From NCBI RefSeq assembly GCF_032452875.1, contig NC_083870.1, forward strand, positions 8,432,001 to 8,496,000: a stretch of 64,000 bases of DNA. The letters are read 5' to 3'. This document shows, in pieces, positions 1 through 11,429 of this stretch. Origin of the DNA: Bos javanicus (lineage: Eukaryota > Chordata > Mammalia > Artiodactyla > Bovidae). Below the pieces are notes generated by a model. It saw only the letters and a program-made list of their open reading frames with translations, made no database searches and was not told the DNA's origin. Position 1 is the first letter of the stretch. Each line of letters begins with the position of its first letter. A program made the position numbers and the translations under genes.

Positions 1-604
1 AAATGCCCTTAGTGATCCCTAGCATCCCACTTCCATCCCTGGTCAGTCTCCTTTACCTCATGTGTTTCTGACCTGGCCTCTCCCGTGGCCAATGGCATAG
101 AAATGTGGTACCATAGGAGTCTGATCCCAATTCTGTGCGGTACAGACAAAGAGGAGTTTCCCAGCCTTGGATCTGGTTCCTGTTCTCTTGGCCTCTAAGC
201 TGAGCTCCAGCTGGGCCACCCGTTGAGTTTGCACATCCCTTCCACTTGGGGTCTGGACAGAGGCTTTCCCCCAGATATCCCCCTGAGAAGGTCCCTGGGC
301 CAGAGCCCACCAGCAGTGCCGCAGGGTGGGACAGACAGACCAAGAGAGTGGCAGACACAAGTAACTCTTAGCTTCAAATAAAGAGGGGAAAGGCAAACTT
401 CTAGTTAACCTAATGGGAACTGTACCAAAGGGTGGGGCCATATCCCACGCTGTGGGAACTGACGATAAAGACTGGGCAGCCCCCAAGAGCCAGGCAGAGG
501 CTGGGCCTCCCTGCCCCCTTCATTCCCCTTCGGCTCCCTGGGCCTTGTCTCCCTGAAACACAGTCAATGTGGTAATAGTGTGGGAGAACGAGGTGGGGAC
601 TGCA
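1..604. other. No gene seen (ADAMTS4 far upstream)
   Basis: No conserved exon or recognisable repeat was found on either strand. In human the mitochondrial complex I gene NDUFS2 lies on this side of ADAMTS4, but none of its protein segments appears in any frame here, so its first exon is probably outside the window. Confidence 0.5.
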
Positions 605-644
605 TTTTTTTTTTTTTTTTTTTTTGCCTTAATCCAGCCTAAGA

Positions 645-841
645 GGTATTTCCCTGGTGGCACAGCAGTGAAGAATCCACCTGCAATGCAGGAGATGCAG
701 GTTCCATCTCTGGGCCGGGAAGATGCCCTGAAGGAGGGCATGGCAACCCACTCCAGTATTCTTGCCTGGAAAATTCCATGGACAGAGGAGCCTGGTAGGC
801 TAGAGTCCATAGGGGTCGCAAAGAGTCAGACACAACTGAGT

Positions 842-843
<2 letters not shown>
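645..843 (+). mobile_element. Bov-tA SINE
   Basis: A tRNA-Glu-like head (TTCCCTGGTGGCACAG at about 650) is followed by the BovB-derived body and ends in the usual GTCGCAAAGAGTCAGACAC block. It runs straight into a CA repeat, which probably grew from its 3' tail. A run of 21 T lies just upstream at 605-625. Confidence 0.9.

Positions 844-881
<38 letters not shown>
844..881. repeat. (CA)n microsatellite
   Basis: About 19 uninterrupted CA units abut the 3' end of the Bov-tA SINE. SINE tails commonly seed such repeats in ruminants. Confidence 0.95.
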
Positions 882-885
<4 letters not shown>

Positions 886-2767
886 CGCGTGTCAGGATAG
901 ATGAGAAATCAGGATAGACTCTGGGCTGCTTGGCCCTGGGGGCAACTTGAGCTAGGGTGAGGGATCCTGGGGGGCTGCCTAGGACACTGCATCTTTTGTG
1001 CCTCCGGCCTGCTGCCAGCACCCCCCACACACTCACACACTGCCGCTGTGGCTCTAAGGCCCTTTGTCTCTCACTGCTTAGTCACCCCCTTTGTCCTCGT
1101 CTCAGATGGGGGTAGAAAGGGGTGGTAAGAACCCTCTGGTGATAGCTCCTCTTGCCCCTGCCCCTTCTGGTCTCCTAGCCTTTGTCTGACTCCTGCAACA
1201 TCAACCCCCTCCACTTAGGACCAGGGTCCGGGTGTGTGGTGGGTCCACAGGCGGGTGTGGCAGTCAGAAGCTGGTGGGTGATACAGGAAGCGATGGGCAC
1301 CAGGGCAGGTATTAGCAACCTGAGCAGGAAGGGAAGGGGAGAGGAAGTGTTCTAGCGGATGTGCTGTGGAGGACAGGAGGTGACAAGGCAGAGAGTGAAT
1401 AGGGGCATGGGGGTAGGGGCAGGTGGTCCACCGCTGGGAAAGGAAAGTGCTGACTGCACTCGCCTTCCTGGGGATATCCTGGGGAAAGGAGTGGCCATAG
1501 CACGGGCTGAGCAGAAATCGCCCCTACTTCTGACCCCTTTCCTTCCTTGCCTTGGTAGTCCACCCCCAAGACTCCTTTGCTGAGTTCTCTCCAGTCCCGA
1601 ACCAAGGGAATCATTTTGTTTCCTTTCCCAAACATTACCTCTTCCTCCTCAAGCACTCTCCCCGGCCTGGGCTCTGGGCTTCTGTTTCTCTCAGTGCCTT
1701 AAGTTTCCTATATACACAATGCTGCATCCACTCTCTCCTGCCCCGTGGGGAATGAGAAATAAAGATTACTAGGTATTCCAGGAAACATTGGGTTCTTAGG
1801 ACAAAGTGGGGCCAAAAAAAGGGAACCAAGTGGGGATTCCCTCTGATGGACTGACACAGGGTGTATCCTGAGCAAACAAGTCTTTCCTGTGCTGGGGGTT
1901 GACTGACTTGAGGCTGGGGGAGGGGTTAGGGCAGTTGAGAGTGGGTAAGAGCTAGGCCCGGAGCCTGGGGGAAGCTCCTGGGAACCGGGCCAGGGAAATG
2001 GGGAGCCAGGAAGTGGGGAGGGGGAGCCCTGGGGGGAATGGAGGCGGAATGGCTGTTTGGGCGATGGAGGGGGCGGGGAATGGTAATTCAGGAAGGGGGA
2101 GCCTAAGGGAAAGAGAAGGGAAGCAGAGGTGCCACCCTGGGCCTTTCTTCTATAAAAGTCCTTAATCCTGTCTGCCGTGGCCTCTGCCTGCTTCATGTGC
2201 CCATTCTAGGCAGACTCATCGTGCCTTTGAGGAGTACTCTTCCTGATCACTGTCTCCTTGCCTGTCCCTTCTTCCAGCCTCCTGTACTCTCTCCAACTGC
2301 TTGGTTCCTGAGCTGTGTCAAGTCACCTCCTTTCTTTGTTCTGCCCTCTTGATACTTCCTTACCTGTTCCCCACCCTCTTTCCCTGGCAGCTCACTCATT
2401 TCCCTTGGCCCTGGAAACCAGCCTATAGGCACAGAGAGCATCATGAAGGATCCCTGAGAAAAGGATAGACAGTGGGAGCAAGAATTCTCCTGGGACTTTG
2501 ATCCTTTCTTTGCGTGTTGGTCAGGCCCTTTCCCTGACTTCCTACCCCACCAAAGAGAGTGAGACAGCTGAGAGCCGACTTCGGAGTTTGGGAAAAGGCT
2601 ATGTCATCAGCTGGCCCAGTGCCTGGGAGAGTCCCCTCTAGCAACTGGGACTGGGCAAGTCCCATTTTTTTTTTTTTTAAAGAAAAACAAATGGATTTTT
2701 GGGAAGCAATGAGACACCCATCTGAGTTCTGCCACCAGAGCTCTGGGCTGAATGGCTTATAGCTCAG
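882..2767. other. ADAMTS4 upstream region, no coding exon seen
   Basis: No conserved exon was recognised. The stretch 1900-2110 is strongly G-rich on the plus strand. A TATAAAAG box sits at 2151-2158 in the ADAMTS4 direction and could mark a minor or alternative start. Confidence 0.45.
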
Positions 2768-3242
2768 CCAATCGTAGCAGCTGGGGATGCTTAAAAAGAG
2801 CTGGCGCGGAGAGAAGCTGGGAAGAACTCACAGAGAGACCCACAGACACATAGACACGGGAGAGAGAAAAGGAGAGACAAAGACACGGCGGAAGGAGGCA
2901 GAGAGAGAGGACAGGCATTGAAGCGAAGCCAGAGAGAGTCTGAGAGAGCAGAGGGAGAAGCCAGAGAAGCTGCAGAAGACACAAGCAGGGAGAAACAGAC
3001 CCAGGAGAAGGAGGGAGTGGGAGGAGAGTGTGGAGGAACCAGACCACTAGGCACTTCTCCTAAGCCTAAGGGCCAAGTTTTCTCCAACTCCTCTGAAGGT
3101 CCCCGGGCCCTCTGAAAACTCTGCCTCTGACCCTGGCATGAGTCTGAGCCCCCAGGCTGCAGAGAGGAGCTTTTCGAAGCCGGGACAGGGAGGACTTGGT
3201 GCCCAGATGGCCTCAGTCCCTCCCAGCTACAGCATCAGTGCC
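2768..3242 (+). promoter_or_regulatory. ADAMTS4: ADAMTS4 core promoter and 5' UTR
   Basis: A CCAAT box (2768-2772) is followed 18 bases later by a TATA-like TTAAAAA (2791-2797). Transcription would then begin near 2815-2825, giving a 5' UTR of about 420 nt that is very purine-rich (AGAGA tracts, 2825-3010). There is no CpG island, unlike the housekeeping promoters in this window. The exact start is inferred from element spacing. Confidence 0.6.
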
Positions 3243-6200
3243 ATGTCCCACATGGACTCGCATCCCGGGAGGGGCTTGGCGGACGGCTGGCTGTGGGGAA
3301 TCCAACCCCGCCTGCTGCTCCCCACTGTGCCCGTCTCCGGCTCCAGGCTAGTGTGGCTGCTGCTGCTAGCCTCCCTCCTGCCCTCAGCCTGGCCGGCCAG
3401 CCCCCTCCCCCGGGAGGAGGAGATCGTGTTTCCAGAGAAGCTCAACGGCAGCGTCCTGCCTGGTTTGGGCACCCCTGCCAGGCTGTTGTACCGCTTGCCA
3501 GCCTTTGGGGAGATGCTGCTGCTAGAGCTGGAGAAGGACCCCGGCGTGCAGGTTGAGGGGCTGACGGTGCAATACTTGGGCCGAGCGCCTGAGCTGCTAG
3601 GTGGGGCGGAGCCAGGCACCTACCTCACCGGCACCATCAACGGAGATCCGGAGTCGGTGGCATCTCTGCACTGGGACGGGGGAGCACTTTTAGGGGTGCT
3701 GCAGTACCGAGGGACTGAACTCCACATCCAGCCCCTGGAGGGAGGCGCGCCTAACTCCGCTGGGGGGCCTGGGGCTCACATCCTACGCCGGAAGAGTCCT
3801 GTCAGCGGCCAGGGCCCCATGTGCAACGTCAAGGCTCCTCCTGGGAAACCCAGCCCCAGCCCCCGAAGGGCTAAGGTAGGCAGTCCTGGAGTCCGTGTCC
3901 TGCCGTGTCTGTCCTACTGACCCCCATTCGTCTTCTCTCCACCCACTTCCACTTCTGGCCCGTCTGCTGCTCCCCTCCCTTCTGCCTGCCTTTTCTTTTT
4001 CCACTAGCCTCCTTCCCTGGGAAGCTTCTGGCTTCTCCCTGCCCCAACCCTTCTTCTGGCCAGATCGCTGATCCCAAGGGGTGCTTCCCAGAGGTGGGTC
4101 AGAGACTCTGTGCTGGGAGTGACTGCTGCCTCTCCCCATCCCGCCCCTGCGTAGCTATGGCCCTGGCTATCCTGCTGGCACAGTCCCCAACAGTGAGGCC
4201 CTCCTAACAGCCCCCTGGCCTTGACTCTTTTCTGGGCCCCAAGTTTGACTTTCACCCCACCACCAGCTAAAGGAATGAGGTTTGAGGCCCGAGGGATTGG
4301 CCTCTGGCTTCTGATGCTGTCTTCAGAATTGTTCTGGCAAACTACCAACTAGGGCAGGAGCGGACAGGGAGGCAAGGCACCCTGAAGTCCGTTCTGGTCG
4401 GTCCTTCCCACACTGCGGACTGACTGTAAGGCTGCCTGAGGCTCCATCCTTTCCTCCCTCCCACTCCCGCTCTCCCCCTTCTTCCCTTCCTCCCTCCCTC
4501 CCTCTCTAGCTTTAATCCAGACCAGACGCTCCCTCCGCACCCGCCACGCTGAGATCTGGCCCTGGCCCTAGCTGCTGACTGAATTATTCCTCCAACCACA
4601 CAGGGCAGACACGTTGCAGCCCAGCCCTCTAGCCCCAGTCCTGCAGGCCCCAGCCACACTTGGGCCTGGAGGACCCCATGGTCCCTCCCAGAGGCCGTCC
4701 CAACTGGTTTTCACTTCAGGGGCCCACACAGCCCTGGGACGTGGCCTCCCTATCCCCTCCTCTTCTCAGAACCAACAGATGATTTCTCAGAGTTACCGCA
4801 AAAGCCCAGGGATTTGGAGTTGTCGGGGGAGAGGCCTCACCAGACCCGTCAAGAATCCCATGGGATATGTGAGGCCCAGCTGGCTCTGCTGAGTTCCAGA
4901 CCTAGGAAGTGAGGGAGGGGAGAAGTTATCCACGGGTCTGGGAGGCTATTTCAGGATCCTCTTCCCCTCTTTTCCTCTGCAGCGCTTTGCCTCACTGAGC
5001 AGATTTGTGGAGACTCTGGTGGTGGCAGATGACAAGATGGCGGCATTCCATGGTGCAGGGCTCAAGCGCTACCTGCTGACAGTTATGGCAGCGGCGGCCA
5101 AGGCCTTCAAGCACCCGAGCATCCGCAACCCCGTCAGCTTGGTGGTGACTCGGCTAGTGGTTCTGGGGCCAGGTGAGGAAGGGCCCCAAGTGGGCCCCAG
5201 TGCCGCTCAGACCCTGCGCAGCTTCTGTGCCTGGCAACGAGGACTCAACACCCCTGACGACGCGGACCCTGGCCACTTTGACACAGCCATTCTGTTTACC
5301 CGGCAGGTGAGGCCCCGGGCAGCACCTCAGGCAACGCCCTGCACAACTCCAAGAAGCACCGCTGCACAGACTCTAGTGTAAATGGTGCCCCTGGGGTAGT
5401 TCGACATGGTGCCTGGCCCCAGCCACACTGCCAGTGCCATCTTGGCCCCGACAGTGCCGAAGGCGAAGTGCCCAGGTCCCCACTAATCTGGATCTCAGCT
5501 CAACGCACCCCGCTGTCTTGTTCCCTCATGCAGTGTCTCTGATCCCTCTCCACAGGACCTGTGCGGAGTTTCTACCTGTGACACTCTAGGCATGGCTGAC
5601 GTGGGCACCGTGTGTGACCCCGCCCGGAGCTGCGCCATTGTGGAGGACGATGGGCTGCAGTCAGCTTTCACCGCTGCTCATGAACTGGGTAAGCTGGCGG
5701 TGGGGTCATGGGGCACGCATGAGGAGTGAGAGGGCTATCAGGGGTGAGGTGAGACAACGGTGCGCTCACCAGCGTACAAGTGGAGGTCACCAGGTTTTTC
5801 TTCCTTCTCCCCAAGCCTCAGTCCAGGGCCACTACCATTCTCTGCTCAGAATGTAGACAAACACATTTTTCTATTCAATGAGATAGTGTGTAGAAATCTA
5901 CTGTGAACTTGGGTGTGTGTGTGTGTGTGTGTGTGTGTTTGGAGGGGGAGGTGGGACAATGTTGAGAGAGATTATTCACAAGAGTCAGTGATAGAATGGA
6001 TGGAATCAGGGTTGGGAATGTTGGCTGTAAGGAAAAGTGAGTAGGGAGGGCCCCTGAATATATCGGGGGGAAGGGAGACAGAGAGATGGGGGCTACACAC
6101 TGAGAAGCCCTTGGAGCACCAGAAGGACACTGGGGGCAGAAGGAGATGTGGAATGGATCTGATCCTCCAAAGCTGCAACCAGGCTTTGATGGGTCTGCAG

Positions 6201-9200
6201 CCCACTGAGGGCCCAGGGATGGGATTCGTGGCCACTAACAGGGCCTCTGCTCCACAGGCCATGTCTTCAGCATGCTCCATGACAACTCGAAGCAATGCAC
6301 TGGTCTGAATGGGCCTGAGAGCACCTCCCGCCACGTCATGGCTCCTGTGATGGCTCACGTGGATCCCGAGGAGCCCTGGTCCCCCTGCAGCGCCCGCTTC
6401 ATCACTGACTTCCTAGACAATGGCTTCGGTAAGCAGATGGCACTCCCCTCGCCCTGTGCAGGACACAGTTCCTGCCCCCTGCATAGTACTTCCTCTTCTG
6501 TCGTATCCCACATGGGCCAAATTGACTCTCTCCAACATGCTTCCTCTACATGTGGGATGGGGTGAGAAACGTTGCTGCCTTTATGTGGTTCCCACTTCCT
6601 CTCAGGATGAATAGCACAACTACAGGAGGCAAGTTTTGGCCTCAAAAGAATTAGAACTGACCTTCTGAGGGCCAGAACTGTTTGACACCAGAAGGGGCCA
6701 GTTGTGAAGGAGGCCTTGTCACTTGAGGTGTGCAGACTTAGCAGTATGACTATGATCGAACAGTGCTGTTGATGAGAAGCAGATCAAGAAGTCTGTATTT
6801 GGTTAGACTAGGTAGGAAAATCTAGTGCTGTGAGCTCCTCTCCTGATCCTACTTTTTGATGTGTGTAGATGTGTGACTGTAAGTTACTTCACTTCTGCAT
6901 AGCCGATCTGTAAAAATCTGTAAAATCTGTAAAAAAAATCTGTAAAATAGCACCTGCCTCACAGGTGCTGGCCATGATTAAACACATATTGCTGGTCAAG
7001 CATTTAGTCAGTGCTCATCAAATAAACATCGAATAAATTACAGCTGCTATTTAAAGCTTCTTCCAGTACTAGAATTTGTAGGATCCCTCAGCCACCCGGG
7101 AACCCAAGATTTCAGCTGATGACCAGCAGGCCCCTCTGCAACCTCTTGCTGACTTCATAACGCCCCTGCCTCTTTTCCCAGGGCACTGTCTCCTAGACAA
7201 GCCGGAGGCTCCTCTGCATCTGCCCGTGACCTTCCCCGGCAAGGACTACGACGCTGACCGCCAGTGCCAGCTGACCTTTGGGCCTGACTCGCGCCATTGT
7301 CCACAGCTGCCGCCGCCCTGTGCTGCCCTCTGGTGCTCTGGCCATCTGAATGGCCATGCCATGTGCCAGACTAAGCACTCACCCTGGGCCGACGGTACCC
7401 CTTGCGGGCCTGCACAGGCTTGTATGGGTGGCCGCTGCCTCCATGTGGACCAGCTCCAGGCTTTCAATGTGAGATCCAAGGGCAGGGGTGGGGCAGAGGG
7501 CCTGGGGGAGTGGTGACTGGCCCTGAGCCCAAGAGAGTATATTGATCCCACTCTTCCATTCTGTCCTTCTGCAGGTCCCACAGGCTGGTGGCTGGGGTCC
7601 CTGGGGATCGTGGGGTGACTGCTCTCGGAGCTGTGGGGGTGGTGTCCAGTTCTCTTCCCGGGACTGCACACGGCCCGTCCCCCGGAATGGTGGCAAGTAC
7701 TGTGAGGGCCGCCGTACCCGCTTCCGTTCCTGCAACACCCAGGACTGCCCAACTGGCTCAGGTGAGGAGTGGGAGGTAGGGAACCCCTTGGAAAGCATTG
7801 GGAGAGCAGAAAGCACTGTCCCTTAAGTTCAGGGACCAAGGAAGTGTTAAGGGTCCTGCTGTTGAGGGGAGTGACAGGCAGTCTGTGGGGTAGAGAGCTG
7901 TCATGCTGTCTAGAAGGTGTGAGAGGCTAATGGGAGGCTGGTGGGGCAGTGTGAGGGAGAGGGGCTCTGACTGTCCATTTTTAACCTTACAGCACTGACC
8001 TTCCGCGAAGAGCAGTGTGCTGCCTACAACCACCGCACTGACCTCTTCAAGAACTTCCCCGGGCCCATGGACTGGGTTCCTCGCTACACTGGTGTGGCCC
8101 CCCGGGACCAGTGCAAACTCACCTGCCAGACCCGGGCACTGGGCTACTATTACGTGCTGGACCCACGGGTGAGGACCAGAATGCTCCAGGGCCTTGTCTG
8201 TGCTCACTCACCCCCCCAGAGGCCCTCTGCTTTCTGATGGCCAAGATCCAAAACAGCGCTATTGCTGGAGTTCCCACGGCCATGCCTGGCCAGCCCAGGG
8301 CTCCATTCAGACTTCTCTGTCTATGGGTATTTGGAAAATCAGCCCTGGACTCTGGAGAAGTTGTCCATCAGGACGTGCTAGCCTGTCCCATTTCCATCGG
8401 TTTCTCGGTCTTCCTCTCCCCATCTTCCACTGCTCCATTTGGTGAGAATGGAAGCCTGTGGCCTTTTGGGCATGGCTCTGACCCCCATCGGATGGGCTGC
8501 TCTGTTGAATTACAGTGGTGGCCTCACTGAGCTCATGGGGGGCCAGTCCCCCACTAAACAGGCCTGGAGAGGGTGATGGCCCTGCCCCGCCCCTCTCTGT
8601 GATAGGGCCCTGGGCTGAAGCTGAAGAAGGAAGAACTAGACTAGCAGTCTTGCCTCCTTCACCCTCTTCTGGGGAGAATGCCTACTTGTTGACTGCCCTC
8701 TAGTGTCTAGCTGGGACACTACACCAAAGTTTAGGGCTTGGTGTTCGGACTCAGACCTGCAATTCCCGTGTTGGCATCTCCTCTTGCCAGCTGTGTAACC
8801 TTTGAGCAAGCTCCTAATCTTTCTAAACCTCAGTGTTCCATCTCTACAAACCTCAAATAGTGGTTGTGAGATTTATATGGCACTTAGCACAGTGTCTAAC
8901 TCAGTGTGAGCTTCTGAAAATGGTGGCTTTTATCACTGTCATTATGATTATCATCCGTTACAGAGCCTGGGGTTCCTTCCGCATTCCATCCACATCCCCT
9001 CCCTGATGGGATATGGTTTTTGTTTGGCTTACCAACGCCTTTTGATTTAGGAAGACCCTTTCATCACTCCCTCTCTTCTCCTCAGGTGGCAGATGGGACC
9101 CCCTGTTCCCCGGACAGCTCCTCAGTCTGTGTCCAGGGCCGCTGCATCCATGCCGGCTGTGACCGCGTCATTGGCTCCAAAAAGAAGTTCGACAAGTGCA

Positions 9201-10123
9201 TGGTGTGTGGTGGGGATGGTTCCAGCTGCAGCAAGCAGTCTGGCTCCTTCAAAAAATTCAGGTTTGTTCACTTCCACCTTCCTGGGGATATAAAGGTATC
9301 CTCAACACTGTTTCTCCTCTCAAAGAGCTGACTTGGGAGTCTAGTAAGGGACACAAACAGACCCCTGCTCCAGAGTGTCAGCCTGGGCTTGCCATGAGGG
9401 CCCTGTGGGCATTGGGGAAGGCTTCCCCAGGAGGCGACCTCCCTCCTGGAGGGAGTAGGGATTGGAGCGTGCCAAGGAGGGGGGCTTAGAAGGGTACCTC
9501 AAGAAGGGGCGGCAGGTGTAAGGGCCCACAAAGAGGGAGAAGGACACATCTGCAGATAGCTCAGATCTAGGCTGGACAGCTCAGGAAGGTCTGGGGAGAC
9601 AACTGCTGCACACGTGTGATGGTACAAACCCTGCTCAGAATGGCAGAGAGGGTTCACCGAAATGCTGAGTTCTCCTCTACTCGAACACAGGTACGGATAC
9701 AACAACGTGGTCACCATCCCCGCTGGGGCCACCCACATCCTGGTGCGACAGCAGGGGAGCCCTAGCGTCCGGAGCCTCTACCTGGCCCTGAAGCTCCCCG
9801 ATGGCTCCTATGCCCTCAACGGTGAATACACGCTGATCCCGTCCCCCACAGACGTGGTACTGCCCGGGGCCGTCAGCCTGCGCTACAGCGGGGCCACTGC
9901 AGCCTCGGAGACACTGTCAGGACACGGGCCCCTGGCTGAGCCCTTAACGCTGCAGGTCCTAGTGGCTGGCAACCCGCAGAACGCCCGCCTCAGATACAGC
10001 TTCTTCGTGCCGCGACCGCGACCGGTCCCCTCCACGCCACGCCCCACTCCCCAGGACTGGCTGCGTCGCAAGTCACAGATTCTGGAGATCCTCCGGCGGC
10101 GCTCCTGGGCCGGCAGGAAATAA
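3243..10123 (+). CDS. ADAMTS4: ADAMTS4 (aggrecanase-1), secreted zinc metalloprotease
   Basis: Nine coding exons: 3243-3875, 4983-5306, 5556-5688, 6258-6428, 7182-7468, 7575-7761, 7993-8168, 9086-9261, 9691-10123. They join in phase to 839 aa (human 837). The product cleaves aggrecan and other proteoglycans in the extracellular matrix. Seen in order: signal peptide with a Leu-rich core; prodomain ending in the furin site RRAKR (R212, mature start F213); catalytic domain with HELGH (H361, E362, H365) and H371-D372; disintegrin-like region; a single thrombospondin repeat (GGWGPWGSWGDCSRSCGGG); Cys-rich and spacer regions. There is no C-terminal thrombospondin array, which is typical of ADAMTS4. 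The start at 3243 is chosen because its MSHMDSHPGRG matches the conserved N-terminus; in-frame ATGs at 3138 and 3207 also exist. Residue 368 is Ser where human has Asn. The exon 8 donor (GTTTGT) is weak. Confidence 0.98.
5913..5938. repeat. (GT)n microsatellite in ADAMTS4 intron 3
   Basis: About 13 GT units in the intron between coding exons 3 and 4. Confidence 0.95.
6868..7060 (+). mobile_element. MIR SINE in ADAMTS4 intron 4
   Basis: The order of MIR landmarks is recognisable: a spliced-out 'aagttacttcact' block, a 'tctgtaaaat' block, 'gcacctgcctcacaggtg', and the terminal 'cagtgctcatcaaataaac'. The 'atctgtaaa' unit has been locally amplified to about four copies at 6905-6950. Confidence 0.7.
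8730..8960 (+). mobile_element. MIR SINE in ADAMTS4 intron 7
   Basis: Diverged MIR with the 'gccagctgtgtaacctttgagcaag' type core, a 'cctcagtgttccatctctac' block and 'gcacttagcacagtgtctaac' near the end, in sense orientation to ADAMTS4. Confidence 0.75.
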
Positions 10124-11140
10124 CCTCACCGTCCCGGCTGCCCTTTCTGGGCACCGGGGCCTCGGACTTAGCTGGGTGAACGAGAGACCTCTGCAGCGGC
10201 CTCACCCCGAGACATCGTGGGGGAGGGGCTTAGTGAGCCCCGCCTCTCCTCCCCGCGCTACCGAGCAGGCTGGCCCTGCCGGGGTTTCCTGCCCTGGATG
10301 GCTGGTGGATGGAAGGGGCTGGGAGATTGTCCCCTATCTAAACTGCCCCCTCTACCCTGCTGGTCACAGGAGGGAGGGGGAAGGCAGGGTGGGCCCCAGT
10401 TGTATTTATTTCGTATTTATTCACTTTTATTTAGCACCAGGGATGGGGATGAGGGTCAGGGTCCTGGGGAAACTGATCCCCTGCCTTCCTAGCTCTCACC
10501 CTGTCTAGGAAATCCAGGGTGGTGGTGATAGGTGTATGTGATCTGTGTGTGTGTGTGTGTGACAAAGTGTGTGTGTGTGTGTGTGTGTGCGTGTGTGTGG
10601 TTCATCCTGCCCAGCTTTCCTCTCCTTGAATTTTATTTTCTCGGAAAGGAAGAGTCAAGGGTAGGATAGGCCTTCAGGGAGTAAGGGATTATCATATTTT
10701 TTAAATATAAATTGAGTTCTGCTATTTATGTGCTCCTTTTGGAGTCAGACAGATGTGGGTTGCACCCTGATTCCACATCTCTGAACGTTAGTTTCCTCAT
10801 TTGACGATAATAATACCTCCTTTGTAAATTTGTTATAAGGATTAAATACTGTAAATAAAGAACTAGCATAATGCCTAGCACTCAGTAAGTGCTCAACAAA
10901 TGGCAACTGCTGTCCGTTGTTGTTATCACCACCTTGCTGTCCTCGGCGACTGTCTCCAGAGTCTGCAGTGCATCTGAAGGTGGCAAAGATCTGCATCAGT
11001 GGTGCCTGGCCTCGCCCCCAGGCTCAATTCCTTTGGTTGGCAGAGCCCTAGCCTGGATTTTGAAGGACTGTCAGAGAAAGGACAATCCTGTCCCTGATAC
11101 CCGGAGGCTCCCAACCACGTGGAGACTTAATAAACACTGC
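10124..11140 (+). promoter_or_regulatory. ADAMTS4: ADAMTS4 3' UTR with AU-rich element and candidate poly(A) signals
   Basis: Three ATTTA motifs lie in a T-rich context at 10404-10408, 10415-10419 and 10429-10433, a typical mRNA-instability element. A GT microsatellite spans 10542-10599. AATAAA occurs at 10854-10859, inside a MIR, and at 11129-11134. Which signal is used cannot be told from the sequence, so the right boundary is approximate. Confidence 0.6.
10730..10925 (+). mobile_element. MIR SINE in ADAMTS4 3' UTR
   Basis: The landmarks 'ggagtcagacagatgtgggtt', 'gtttcctcatttgacgataata', 'ataaggattaaat' and 'gcctagcactcagtaagtgctcaa' follow the MIR consensus order. This copy supplies the first AATAAA after the stop codon. 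Confidence 0.85.
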
Positions 11141-11284
11141 AGTACAAGCACAGTTGACAAGAACATGAAGGTGAAAAATAACAAGTGTCAACATATACAG
11201 TGCTTAGCAATGAGAGTGCTAGGTGAGGGGGTCCTGGGGAGGCTATTTCAGGAAGGCCACTGGAGCAGGCGCTGGTGGGTCTAA

Positions 11285-11420
11285 ATCTGAGTTGGGGTTC
11301 AGCATCTTATTAGCTGGTAGTGGTAGATAAGTCACGGATTTTGAGCCTTAGGTTGCTCATGTGTGCAAGAGGGCTAAAAATACCTCTTCCCACAGGGTTA
11401 TTCTGAACAAATGTTACAGT
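11285..11420 (+). mobile_element. MIR SINE fragment
   Basis: Diverged MIR-like order: 'tattagctggtagtggtag', 'gagccttaggttgctcatgtg', then 'aatacctcttcccacagggtta'. It is downstream of ADAMTS4. Confidence 0.55.
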
Positions 11421-11429
11421 ATTTTCAAA

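Noticed and set aside
1..2760. Search for the NDUFS2 start on the minus strand
   Set aside because: No frame matches any NDUFS2 protein segment; the long minus frames (e.g. 1708-2196) are low-complexity Pro/Ser products of the G-rich plus strand.
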